Below are positions 15,591-23,848 of a stretch of DNA of 38,671 bases, piece after piece (the first letter of the stretch is position 1; each line of letters begins with the position of its first letter). A model generated the notes under the pieces. That model had not been told where the DNA came from. It saw nothing but the letters and a program-made list of their open reading frames with translations, and did no database searches. A program made the translations under genes and the position numbers. Source of the stretch: Gammaproteobacteria bacterium UBA2965 (GTDB taxonomy: Bacteria; Pseudomonadota; Gammaproteobacteria; Pseudomonadales; Azotimanducaceae); contig DEBD01000035.1 of the NCBI GenBank assembly GCA_002348385.1, positions 1-38,671 of the forward strand, given 5' to 3'.

Positions 15591-17384
15591 GTGGCCACGG
15601 AAAAAAGCGACGATTCCACCGAGTATTTATCGGGCGGCGATATGCTTATTCGCGCGCTGCAGGACTCCGGGGTGGAGTACATTTTCGGCTACCCCGGCGG
15701 ATCGGCCCTGCACATCTACGACGCTATTTTCCGTCAGCAGAAGGTGGAGCATATTCTCGTGCGCCACGAACAGGCCGCCACCCACATGGCCGACGCCTAT
15801 GCCCGGGCCACGGGTAAGCCGGGGGTAGTGCTGGTGACGTCCGGCCCCGGTGCCACCAACGCCATCACGGGCATTGCCACGGCCCACATGGATTCCATTC
15901 CCATGATCGTCATTTCCGGACAGGTGCCCAGTGCGCTCATCGGCACCGACGCCTTCCAGGAAACTGACATGGTGGGCATCTCCCGGCCGGTAGTGAAGCA
16001 CTCGTTTCTCATCAAGCATTGCAGCGAGTTGCCATCGGTGATTCGCAAGGCGTTCCACATCGCCACCACGGGGCGACCGGGCCCCGTGGTCATCGACGTG
16101 CCCAAAGACACCACCGATCCGGAAGTGATGGCGCCCTATGAGTTTCCGAAATCGGTGACCATGCGCTCGTACAATCCGGCGGTGCGCGGAAATGGCAGGC
16201 AGATCCGCAAAGCCGTTGAGATCATGCTGCATGCCAAGCGGCCCATCATCTATAGCGGTGGCGGGGTCATTCAGGGTGACGGCGCCGAAGCGCTGACAAA
16301 AGTAGCTCACGCGCTGAAGTGTCCGGTCACCAATACCCTCATGGGGCTGGGTGGGTTCCCGGGGCACGACGATCAGTTCGTAGGCATGTTGGGGATGCAT
16401 GGCACCTACGAAGCCAACATGGCTATGCATCACGCCGATGCCATTCTCGCCGTAGGCGCGCGGTTCGATGATCGTGTGACTAACAACCCCGCCACGTTCT
16501 GTCCGGACGCGTCTATCATTCACATCGACGTGGATCCCGCATCCATCTCCAAGATCATTCGCGCGGACGTACCCATCGTGGGTCAGGTGGCGAACGTGTT
16601 GCACGAGTTCAATGACACACTGCAGGCTGAACTGGGCAAACGTCCGGATGCGCTTGATGCCGAAGCCAATCAAACCTGGTGGCAGCAGATCGCCGATTGG
16701 CGAAAGGCTCACGGTCTAGACCACGCCATGAAACCGGAACCCGGTAAGCCCATCCTGCCGCAGATGGCGGTGCAGGCGCTGTATAAAGCCACGGCAGGTA
16801 ACGCATTCGTTACTAGCGACGTGGGGCAGCACCAGATGTTCGCTGCCCAATACTACAAGTTTGCCAAGCCTCGGCGGTGGATCAATTCGGGAGGGCTGGG
16901 CACCATGGGATTCGGGTTGCCGGCGGCCATGGGCGTGCAGTTTGCTCACCCGAACGCCACGGTAGTGTGCGTTACTGGCGAGGGTAGCTTCATGATGAAC
17001 ATGCAGGAGCTATCCACGTGCCTGCAATACGGGCTTCCCATCAAGATCGTCAACTTGAACAACCAGGCGCTGGGTATGGTTAAGCAGTGGCAGGATATGC
17101 AGTACGGCGGGCGTCACTCCCACAGCACCTACAGCGACTCGCTTCCGGATTTCAAAACCCTGGTGGAGGCTTTCGGGCACGTGGGCTTCAAGGTTCAGAA
17201 GGCAGAGGATCTCCAACCCGCATTGGCGGAAGCATTTTCTCCCGCGTTGAAGAATCGCACGGTGTTCGTGGACATCTGGGTGGATCCTGATGAGCACGTT
17301 TATCCCATGGCGATCAAGGGTGGCTCCATGCGTGACATGTATCTGACCAAGATAACCACCAGCCAGCAGGGAGACTACATCTGA
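15591..17384 (+). CDS. ilvB: acetolactate synthase, large catalytic subunit
   Basis: Thiamine-diphosphate enzyme that makes acetolactate or acetohydroxybutyrate, the first common step of valine, leucine and isoleucine synthesis. The 597-residue protein contains FGYPGG near residue 33, RHEQAATHMADAYARATG (catalytic Glu), the FAD-region block VGARFDDRVT and the ThDP site VTGEGSFMMNMQELST...NLNN, where GEG replaces the more usual GDG. It is closer to IlvI than to the catabolic enzyme. Start is GTG at 15591 with AGGAG 5 nt upstream; earlier in-frame codons lie in the promoter region. Its stop overlaps the ilvN ATG. Confidence 0.95.
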   Translation: MATEKSDDSTEYLSGGDMLIRALQDSGVEYIFGYPGGSALHIYDAIFRQQKVEHILVRHEQAATHMADAYARATGKPGVVLVTSGPGATNAITGIATAHMDSIPMIVISGQVPSALIGTDAFQETDMVGISRPVVKHSFLIKHCSELPSVIRKAFHIATTGRPGPVVIDVPKDTTDPEVMAPYEFPKSVTMRSYNPAVRGNGRQIRKAVEIMLHAKRPIIYSGGGVIQGDGAEALTKVAHALKCPVTNTLMGLGGFPGHDDQFVGMLGMHGTYEANMAMHHADAILAVGARFDDRVTNNPATFCPDASIIHIDVDPASISKIIRADVPIVGQVANVLHEFNDTLQAELGKRPDALDAEANQTWWQQIADWRKAHGLDHAMKPEPGKPILPQMAVQALYKATAGNAFVTSDVGQHQMFAAQYYKFAKPRRWINSGGLGTMGFGLPAAMGVQFAHPNATVVCVTGEGSFMMNMQELSTCLQYGLPIKIVNLNNQALGMVKQWQDMQYGGRHSHSTYSDSLPDFKTLVEAFGHVGFKVQKAEDLQPALAEAFSPALKNRTVFVDIWVDPDEHVYPMAIKGGSMRDMYLTKITTSQQGDYI

Positions 17385-17875
17385 TGCGTCACATCATCGC
17401 CGTGTTGCTGGAGAACGAAGCGGGTGCGCTGTCGCGCGTGGTGGGTTTGTTCGCGCAGCGCAGCTACAACATCGAGAGCCTCACCGTGGCGCCCACCGAA
17501 GATGAAACCCTGTCCCGCCTGACCCTCACTACCATGGGGGACGACAACGTCATCGAGCAGATCATCAAGCACCTCAATAAGATCGTAGAGGTGGTAAAGG
17601 TGATCGATCTGTCAGAGTCTGCGCACGTGGAGCGCGAGTTACTGCTCATCAAGGTTCGAGCCGAAGGCGAGGCGCGTGCGGAAATCAAACGCACCTGCGA
17701 CATTTTTCGCGGTCAGATTGTCGACGTAAGCGCCACCAATTACACCCTGCAGCTATCGGGCACCAGCGACAAGCTCGATGCATTCATCCGCGCTATCGGC
17801 AAGACCACTATCCTAGAAGCGGTGCGTTCCGGCGTTTCGGGCATCAGTCGCGGCGACAAGGTGCTCACCGCTTAG
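17384..17875 (+). CDS. ilvN: acetolactate synthase, small regulatory subunit
   Basis: Regulatory subunit (IlvH type) that activates the large subunit and confers valine feedback inhibition. The 163-residue protein has an N-terminal ACT domain (about 3-78: HIIAVLLENEAGALSRVVGLF, then SYNIESLTVAPTED) and a C-terminal domain with RTCDIFRGQIVDVS. Length is standard for IlvH. The ATG uses the last base of the ilvB stop, so translation is coupled and stoichiometry is probably balanced. Confidence 0.96.
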   Translation: MRHIIAVLLENEAGALSRVVGLFAQRSYNIESLTVAPTEDETLSRLTLTTMGDDNVIEQIIKHLNKIVEVVKVIDLSESAHVERELLLIKVRAEGEARAEIKRTCDIFRGQIVDVSATNYTLQLSGTSDKLDAFIRAIGKTTILEAVRSGVSGISRGDKVLTA

Positions 17876-17997
17876 CGCAACGATAGATCGTCGCGTGACA
17901 GAATGATGGAGCACGTATGAGCGTTTGTCACAACGAATTACAGCAACTTCAGTTTCAACTTGGCAAGCAAGAAAAAGGAAAACCCTCGGGAGGCAAC

Positions 17998-19017
17998 ATG
18001 CAGGTTTACTACGACAAAGATGCCGATCTATCGATCATCCAGAAGATGAACGTGGTGGTGGTCGGCTACGGGTCTCAGGGCCACGCCCATGCGAACAACC
18101 TGCGGGATTCGGGTGTGGGTTCGGTGACCATTGCACTGCGAAGAGGGTCCGACTCCTGGCGCAAGGCGGAGAACGCCGGCTTCAGCGTGGCCGAGGTGCC
18201 GGATGCTGTAAAGGATGCTGACCTGGTGATGGTGCTGACACCCGATGAGCATCAGCAGCAGATCTATCGCGACCAGATCGCACCCAATGTCAAAGAAGGT
18301 GCAACGCTGGCTTTTGCGCACGGATTCAACATCCACTTTGGTCTCATCGAGCCGCGCGAAGACCTGGATGTGATCATGATCGCTCCCAAGGGGCCTGGGC
18401 ACACGGTGCGTTCGACGTATGTGGAAGGGGGCGGGGTGCCGAGCCTCATCGCCATAGCACAGAATGCTTCCGGCCAGGCAAAGAACACGGCGCTGTCCTA
18501 CGCTTCCGCAAATGGTGGCGGGCGTGCGGGCATCATCGAGACGAACTTCCGGGAGGAAACCGAAACCGATTTGTTCGGCGAGCAGGCGGTGCTGTGCGGT
18601 GGCGCTGCAGCCCTGGTGCAGGCCGGCTTCGAGACGCTGGTGGATGCCGGCTACGCGCCAGAGATGGCCTATTTCGAGTGCTTGCATGAACTGAAGCTGA
18701 TCGTAGACTTCTTCTACGAAGGGGGCATCAGCAACATGTGGTATACGGTGTCGAATACTGCTGAATACGGGGGGCTCACCAGAGGCTCGCGCATCATCAC
18801 CGATGAAACCAAGGCTGAGATGCGTCGAATCCTGGAGGAAATTCAGACCGGCCAGTTTGCCCGCGAGTTCGTGGGCGAAAACCAAGCCGGCGCGCCGGGC
18901 ATCAAGGCCATGCGTAGAATCAGCCAGCAGCACCCCATTGAAGAGGTGGGTTCGCGACTGCGTGGGATGATGCCCTGGATCGAGGCAAACAAACTCGTCG
19001 ACAAAGACAAGAACTAA
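17998..19017 (+). CDS. ilvC: ketol-acid reductoisomerase (class I)
   Basis: NADPH-dependent isomeroreductase, the second step of branched-chain amino acid synthesis. The 339-residue length marks the short class I form. GYGSQGHAHANNLRDSG is the nucleotide-binding loop, LRRGSDSW supports NADPH preference, and the metal-site region has ETNFREETETDLFGEQ and the helical domain AYFECLHELKLIVD. The ATG has GGGAGG upstream and begins MQVYYDKDADL as in the family; an upstream ATG at 17917 would add 27 unlikely residues. It follows ilvN after 122 bp, which contains an inverted GTGACA/TGTCAC pair, so it may have its own promoter. Confidence 0.96.
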   Translation: MQVYYDKDADLSIIQKMNVVVVGYGSQGHAHANNLRDSGVGSVTIALRRGSDSWRKAENAGFSVAEVPDAVKDADLVMVLTPDEHQQQIYRDQIAPNVKEGATLAFAHGFNIHFGLIEPREDLDVIMIAPKGPGHTVRSTYVEGGGVPSLIAIAQNASGQAKNTALSYASANGGGRAGIIETNFREETETDLFGEQAVLCGGAAALVQAGFETLVDAGYAPEMAYFECLHELKLIVDFFYEGGISNMWYTVSNTAEYGGLTRGSRIITDETKAEMRRILEEIQTGQFAREFVGENQAGAPGIKAMRRISQQHPIEEVGSRLRGMMPWIEANKLVDKDKN

Positions 19018-19046
19018 GTCTGGCGCGGCGGGGGCACAGGGTACAC

Positions 19047-19844
19047 ATGCAGGACAACGACGGCTCGGAACTGCGCGCAGTCCCCGATGACGACGACAAC
19101 CCGGCGGGGCATCGGCGTCGGGGCATCTATCTGCTTCCCAATCTGATCACCACAGGCGCGTTGTTCGCCGGCTTCTACGCCATCGTTGCTGGGATGAACG
19201 GGCAGTTCATTCCGGCTGCAGCCGCCATATTCGTCGCCATGGCTCTGGACACGGCGGACGGACGTGTGGCGCGGCGCACCCGTACGGAAAGTCCGTTCGG
19301 CGCCCAGTACGACAGCCTTTCTGACATGGTGGCGTTCGGCGTGGCGCCAGCTCTGGTGGCGTTTTCATGGGGATTGGGCGCGCAGCTCGGTCGTATTGGC
19401 TGGGCAGTTACCTTCATCTACGTGGCCTGTGCCGCTCTGCGCCTGGCTCGGTTCAACGTCAAAGGCGACTCGAAATCCTTCACCGGACTGCCCAGCCCAT
19501 CGGCTGCGGCCATTATTGCTTGCGCGGTGTGGGTATGGACCGACACGTTCGCTGCCAGCGAGAGCCTGCTGGTTACTTCGGTATTGGGCGCCATTACGGT
19601 GATCACCGGTTTGCTGATGGTGTCGAACTTCGACTACTACTCTCCTAAAGCCCTAGACATCAAAGGACGCGTGCCTTTTGTTACGCTTGTTCTGGCCGCT
19701 TTGGTATTTGCCGTTTTGTTAGCGGACCCGCCACGGGTGCTGCTACTGCTGTTCTCCATCTATGCTCTGAGCGGTCCGTTGAAATTCGCTTGGGCGCGAA
19801 TACAGGCGCGCAAGGTGGAACCTCGCGAGGAAGACGACGGCTGA
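19047..19844 (+). CDS. pssA: CDP-diacylglycerol-serine O-phosphatidyltransferase
   Basis: Integral membrane enzyme that makes phosphatidylserine, the precursor of phosphatidylethanolamine. The 265-residue protein has the CDP-alcohol phosphotransferase signature, with Asp68, Asp71-Gly72, Ala75-Arg76, Gly85, Asp89 and Asp93 at the required spacing. Several membrane helices follow. This is the multi-spanning type II enzyme, not the phospholipase-D-like E. coli PssA. The N-terminus has an acidic run. It lies 29 bp after ilvC, a pairing found in pseudomonads. Confidence 0.94.
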   Translation: MQDNDGSELRAVPDDDDNPAGHRRRGIYLLPNLITTGALFAGFYAIVAGMNGQFIPAAAAIFVAMALDTADGRVARRTRTESPFGAQYDSLSDMVAFGVAPALVAFSWGLGAQLGRIGWAVTFIYVACAALRLARFNVKGDSKSFTGLPSPSAAAIIACAVWVWTDTFAASESLLVTSVLGAITVITGLLMVSNFDYYSPKALDIKGRVPFVTLVLAALVFAVLLADPPRVLLLLFSIYALSGPLKFAWARIQARKVEPREEDDG

Positions 19845-19909
19845 GGCGGCAGCGGGGAACTTGCATTGCAGGATCAGCTCAACAAATCGACAACGCCTGG
19901 AGCCATAAC

Positions 19910-20851
19910 GTGCTGATCCGCAAACCCGATTCCATTGCTTCTTCCGAAATTACGCCCGAGCGCGTTTATGTTTCGCGCCGACACTTCGCCCGCTCACTGG
20001 CGCTAGGGGCTGGTGGCGCATTGGCACTGTCTTCAGGGATGTCTCGTGCGTCACTAACCGATAGAGAGCTCGACAACAGTCTCGAATTAACCCCCGAAGG
20101 CATCATCACCAGCTATAACAACTTCTACGAGTTTGGTACTGGTAAGGACGACCCTAAGAAATACGCTCACGAAATGACCATCGACCCCTGGCAGGTGAAG
20201 GTGACAGGTGCGGTAGCCAAGCCTGGCACCTACGATATCGAAGAACTGCTCGATGGCATTGCTGTGGAGGAGCGCATCTACCGATTGCGCTGCGTTGAGG
20301 CCTGGTCGATGGTGGTGCCGTGGATGGGGTTCTCGCTAAAAGCCCTGTTGGACCGGCTGCAGCCGCTGGGTAAGGCGAAGTACGTTGAATTCCACACGCT
20401 GCACCGCCCCAGCGAGATGCGCGGCCAGCGTTCGTTTTTCAGCGGCATCGACTGGCCTTACGTTGAGGGGCTGCGCCTGGACGAGGCCTACCATCCGCTC
20501 GCCACCATGGCAGTGGGGTTGTACGGGAAGCCGTTGCCCAATCAGAACGGCGCGCCCTGGCGTCTGGTCGTGCCCTGGAAATATGGCTTCAAAAGCGTGA
20601 AGTCCATTGTTGAGATCCGGCTAACGGAGCGCCAACCGAAGACCACGTGGAACCTTCTGCAGCCCTCTGAGTATGGGTTCTACGCCAACGTCAATCCGGC
20701 GGTTGATCACCCTCGTTGGAGTCAGGCTATGGAACGGCGCCTGCCCAGCACGCTGTTCAGCCCGAATCGCGTGCCGACGCTGCCTTTTAACGGTTACGCG
20801 GAAGAAGTGGCCGGGCTGTATGCCGGCATGGACCTGCGCCGACATTACTAG
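19910..20851 (+). CDS. msrP: periplasmic methionine sulfoxide reductase, catalytic subunit MsrP
   Basis: Molybdopterin enzyme that repairs oxidised methionine in periplasmic proteins. The 313-residue protein begins with a Tat signal (SRRHFARSLALGAGGALAL, about 22-40). The molybdenum ligand is Cys128 in RLRCVEAWSMVVPW. Long stretches match E. coli YedY, including PYVEGLRLDEA, APWRLVVPWKYGFK and GFYANVNPAVDHPRWSQA. Start is GTG at 19910 with GGAG 7 nt upstream. msrQ follows after 2 bp. The nearby moaB could supply the cofactor, but that is only proximity. Confidence 0.95.
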   Translation: MLIRKPDSIASSEITPERVYVSRRHFARSLALGAGGALALSSGMSRASLTDRELDNSLELTPEGIITSYNNFYEFGTGKDDPKKYAHEMTIDPWQVKVTGAVAKPGTYDIEELLDGIAVEERIYRLRCVEAWSMVVPWMGFSLKALLDRLQPLGKAKYVEFHTLHRPSEMRGQRSFFSGIDWPYVEGLRLDEAYHPLATMAVGLYGKPLPNQNGAPWRLVVPWKYGFKSVKSIVEIRLTERQPKTTWNLLQPSEYGFYANVNPAVDHPRWSQAMERRLPSTLFSPNRVPTLPFNGYAEEVAGLYAGMDLRRHY

Positions 20852-20853
20852 GC

Positions 20854-21459
20854 GTGAACATCGCGAAGGTTTCCTTGTTTGTCCTGTTGTCGCTGCCGCT
20901 GGCCAGACTTGGCCAGCAGATTGCGGTTGAGCTCCACACGCCCGGTACTGCGCTGGGCGCAGACCCTGGCGAAGCGGTGGTGCGGTTCCTGGGCGAATGG
21001 ACGCTGATTCTTCTGTTGGCCACCCTGTGCGTGTCCAGCATTGCCCGACTCTCGGCTCGGCCACGACTGGTGGTATTGCGCCGCACGGTAGGGCTGTTCG
21101 CCTTTGCCTACTCGTGCCTGCATCTACTTGCCTATGCTGGATTCCTGGCCGGATTCAGCTGGAGCGAACTGGTGGGCGACCTCACGCTGAGGCCCTACAT
21201 CATGGTCGGCATGGCGGCGTTTGCCATGCTGCTGCCGCTTGCCGTCACGTCCACCCGAAACTGGCAGCTTCGCCTGGGCGGCAATTGGCGCCGGCTGCAC
21301 CGGCTGATCTATCCAGCCGCGCTGTTCGGCGTGGTGCATCTCGCCTGGCTCACCAAGGATGGATACGGGGAGGTCGCCGCCTACGGTGCGGTGCTTGCGC
21401 TGCTGTTTGCCGAGCGCGCCTACAGCTGGCGTACGCGTCAGGCCCCGGTGGGTGCTTAA
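20854..21459 (+). CDS. msrQ: haem-binding membrane subunit MsrQ
   Basis: Inner-membrane b-type cytochrome that passes electrons from the quinone pool or flavin reductase to MsrP. The 201-residue protein has about six hydrophobic helices of the ferric-reductase-like fold, with His residues in YSCLHLLAY, WRRLHRLIYPAALFGVVHLAW. GTG start 2 bp after the msrP stop indicates co-translation. Length and order are normal for MsrPQ. Confidence 0.93.
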   Translation: MNIAKVSLFVLLSLPLARLGQQIAVELHTPGTALGADPGEAVVRFLGEWTLILLLATLCVSSIARLSARPRLVVLRRTVGLFAFAYSCLHLLAYAGFLAGFSWSELVGDLTLRPYIMVGMAAFAMLLPLAVTSTRNWQLRLGGNWRRLHRLIYPAALFGVVHLAWLTKDGYGEVAAYGAVLALLFAERAYSWRTRQAPVGA

Positions 21460-22517
21460 GCTTTGGCCGTACGCGAAGCGGTCGCTTCGGCCAACTCGGT
21501 GAGACACGCCACAGTATCCTCCCACCCGATGCAGGCGTCGGTTACGCTCTGACCGTAGGTCATTTGCTCGCGTGGGCCGATCTTCTGATTGCCGGCCACC
21601 AGATTGCTTTCGATCATCACACCGAATATGCGGGGCTCGCCGTCGCGCAGTTGCGTGCAGATATCCTGGCACACGTTGATCTGCCTGTTGTGATCCTTGT
21701 TGCTGTTGGCGTGGCTCATGTCGATCATCACCCGGTGCACCTGGCTTGCCTGGTCCAGAAGGCGACTCGCGTAGTGCACAGAGGGGTTGTCGAAGTTGGG
21801 CTTGCCGCCGCCGCCGCGCAGGATGATATGGCAATCGTCGTTGCCAGACGTGGAGAAAATGGCCGAATGCCCGCTCTTGGTGACGGAGAGAAAAATGTGT
21901 GAATGCGCCGCCGATCCGATGGCATCCACGGCCACCTGCAGTGATCCGTCGGTACTGTTCTTGAACCCGACCGGACAGGAGAGCCCGGAGGCCAGCTGCC
22001 GGTGAACCTGACTTTCGGTGGTGCGCGCACCGATCGCGCCCCAGCTGACCAGATCACCCACGTACTGGGGCGTGATGGTCTCGAGATACTCGGTGCCCGT
22101 GCCCAATCCCAGCCCGGCGATGTCGCGCAACACCCCGCGCGCTACGCGCAGCCCGGTGTTGATGTCGTAGGAATTGTTCAGGTGGGGATCGTTGATTAAC
22201 CCCTTCCAGCCGACTGTAGTGCGCGGTTTTTCAAAATAGACGCGCATGATGATGTGCAGGTGCTCCTGCAGTTCGCTGGCGAGCTCGTTCAAGCGGCCGG
22301 CGTACTCTAATGCCGCTTCGGTATCGTGAATGGAGCACGGGCCCACCACGGCCACCAGGCGGGCGTCGTCGCCGTGCAGAATATCGCTGATCTGCTTGCG
22401 GTTCGCGAAGATGTGGCGGGACGCGTCGTCGGATATGGGAAGCTCGGCGATTAGATCTTCCGGTGCGATCACCTCCTCCATGCCGGTGATGCGTACGTCG
22501 TCGGTTAGATACTTCAT
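21456..22517 (-). CDS. aroG: 3-deoxy-7-phosphoheptulonate (DAHP) synthase, class I
   Basis: First step of the shikimate pathway: condenses phosphoenolpyruvate with erythrose 4-phosphate. The 353-residue protein matches E. coli AroG through most of its length, including VVGPCSIHD, RVYFEKPRTTVGWKGLINDP, GAIGARTTESQVHR and DMSHANSNK. The ATG at 22517 aligns MKYLTDDVRI with E. coli MNYQNDDLRI; an ATG at 22547 adds 10 residues. Neither has a clear ribosome binding site. It resembles the Phe-regulated isozyme more than AroF or AroH, but the position equivalent to the E. coli Asp146 allosteric residue is Glu. Its stop overlaps msrQ by 4 bp. Confidence 0.93.
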   Translation of the reverse strand: MKYLTDDVRITGMEEVIAPEDLIAELPISDDASRHIFANRKQISDILHGDDARLVAVVGPCSIHDTEAALEYAGRLNELASELQEHLHIIMRVYFEKPRTTVGWKGLINDPHLNNSYDINTGLRVARGVLRDIAGLGLGTGTEYLETITPQYVGDLVSWGAIGARTTESQVHRQLASGLSCPVGFKNSTDGSLQVAVDAIGSAAHSHIFLSVTKSGHSAIFSTSGNDDCHIILRGGGGKPNFDNPSVHYASRLLDQASQVHRVMIDMSHANSNKDHNRQINVCQDICTQLRDGEPRIFGVMIESNLVAGNQKIGPREQMTYGQSVTDACIGWEDTVACLTELAEATASRTAKA

Positions 22518-22654
22518 GATGCGAGATTGGTCGTCTGTTAGTGGCATCGATAAGTGTACAATGCTCAAGGCGAGCTGGTTAGGGTGGTTTGGGGGCAAGG
22601 TGGACTGCGGATATCGCGTTGGCGGCGGATTGGTAAGGAGTCTTGGGGCGTAGC

Positions 22655-23329
22655 GTGAGCGTTGAGGCTGCCAAGCGGCGCATGCTCGCCGACATGGGAG
22701 TAGACGTCTGGGTGGCGCGGCGCTCATCTGCCGCACAGCGCGAGCAACATGCCGTTGCAAGTCCGCCTGTGGTGCCTGAACAGCCGGTATCGGAGCCGGC
22801 GCTCGCCCAGCCAGCGGCTACGCCGCCGCAGATCGACTCGAGGCCTCACGCGCCGCCTGGACAAGAAACGCCGCTTCGGCAAGAAGCGCCCTTACCCGCA
22901 CCTTCCGCCGACGCGCCCCAATCGATCATCAAGGACGACCCGGGTGCATCCGCGACCGCCATACACGTCGTGTGCATGGTGTCCGGGCGTGCCGTGATAC
23001 TGGCGGACGACTGTGTGGGTGATGCGCGCCGCCTGCTTGCTGACGTAGTCATCGCGGCAGGCCAGGCCGGCAGTGGCGGCGTTCGCCAACTGACCTTCGA
23101 CTGGGAGGGCGAAGCAGATACCGGAAGGCGCGCATTTGGCGCGTTCGTGGACAAGCAGCTGGTTGATCACGCGCCTGACATGATTCTGTGTAGCAGCGCG
23201 CTCGTACCCCACTTGCCGGGCGAGGCCGACCAACTTCCTATCATCGAGCTGCCAGGGTCCGCTGCGCTTGGCGGCAGCGTCGACCTCAAACGCGATCTAT
23301 GGCGACAGATCCAGATTCATCGCGGCTAG
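22655..23329 (+). CDS. holD: HolD-like protein (putative DNA polymerase III psi subunit)
   Basis: Probable clamp-loader accessory subunit linking the tau/gamma complex to chi and SSB. The 224-residue protein has an N-terminal segment KRRMLADMGVDVWVARR that parallels E. coli psi (LQQLGITQWSLRR), and a C-terminal DLKRDLWRQI parallel to psi TARAALWQQI. Between them is a Pro/Ala-rich low-complexity insert (about 30-95) absent from E. coli psi (137 residues). Position next to rimI and prfC matches the E. coli holD-rimI order. Start is taken as GTG at 22655; TTG at 22643 is too close to AAGGAG. Similarity is weak, so context carries much of the call. Confidence 0.6.
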   Translation: MSVEAAKRRMLADMGVDVWVARRSSAAQREQHAVASPPVVPEQPVSEPALAQPAATPPQIDSRPHAPPGQETPLRQEAPLPAPSADAPQSIIKDDPGASATAIHVVCMVSGRAVILADDCVGDARRLLADVVIAAGQAGSGGVRQLTFDWEGEADTGRRAFGAFVDKQLVDHAPDMILCSSALVPHLPGEADQLPIIELPGSAALGGSVDLKRDLWRQIQIHRG

Positions 23330-23805
23330 AGCCACCCAGCGCGCAGCCGAAGCCCATGCGCACAGAGGATCTAGATGCCGTGGTCGCCAACGAGTTCACC
23401 AGCTATACGTTTCCCTGGACGCGCGGCATCTTCATGGATTGCCTCAAGGCGCGCCATGAATGCTGGGTGGCCTGGGTTGAAGATGAGATCGTTGCCCACG
23501 CCGTGCTCTCTGTTGCGGGCGGCGAGGCGCACCTGCTCAACCTGTGCGTGCGGCGGGATTGCCAGGGTTGCGGATACGGCCGGATTCTGGCTCTGCATAT
23601 GGTGACAAGGGCACATGAACGCGGTGCCGGCATGATTTTCCTGGAGGTCCGCCCCTCGAACCTGGTTGCCGCGAACCTCTACGATTCGCTAGGGTTCAAC
23701 GAGATAGGCATTCGAAACAACTACTATCCCACGGACGTGGGCCACGAAGATGCACGGGTGCTGGCTCTGGATCTGACTGCGTACTTTGATGACGATCCTG
23801 CATGA
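23299..23805 (+). CDS. rimI: ribosomal protein S18 alanine N-acetyltransferase RimI
   Basis: GNAT-family acetyltransferase that modifies the N-terminal Ala of S18. The 168-residue protein has PMRTEDLDAVVANE, FPWTRGIFMDCLKA, the acetyl-CoA loop RRDCQGCGYGRIL and the RimI-type EVRPSNLVAANLYDSLGFNEIGIRNNYY. It is about 20 residues longer than E. coli RimI at the N-terminus. The ATG at 23299 overlaps the HolD-like gene by 31 bp; no clear ribosome binding site is visible, so coupling is likely. Confidence 0.9.
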   Translation: MATDPDSSRLEPPSAQPKPMRTEDLDAVVANEFTSYTFPWTRGIFMDCLKARHECWVAWVEDEIVAHAVLSVAGGEAHLLNLCVRRDCQGCGYGRILALHMVTRAHERGAGMIFLEVRPSNLVAANLYDSLGFNEIGIRNNYYPTDVGHEDARVLALDLTAYFDDDPA

Positions 23806-23814
23806 ACGAACCGC

Positions 23815-23820
23815 TATAAT
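23815..23820 (+). promoter_or_regulatory. -10 element upstream of prfC
   Basis: A perfect TATAAT lies in the 43-bp gap between rimI and prfC, with transcription expected about 20 bp before the prfC ATG. The -35 region is poor. It may give prfC expression independent of holD-rimI. Confidence 0.4.
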
Positions 23821-23848
23821 GCGCGGCCGCTAGATCCTAGAGCACCCC

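Noticed and set aside
15627..16712. A 361-codon minus-strand open frame inside ilvB
   Set aside because: It is a mirror frame of a well-conserved gene, with low-complexity translation and no plausible start signal.
22655..23329. Reading the HolD-like gene as a TonB-like protein because of its proline-rich segment
   Set aside because: There is no N-terminal membrane anchor and no TonB C-terminal motif, while the end motifs and the rimI-prfC neighbourhood fit psi.
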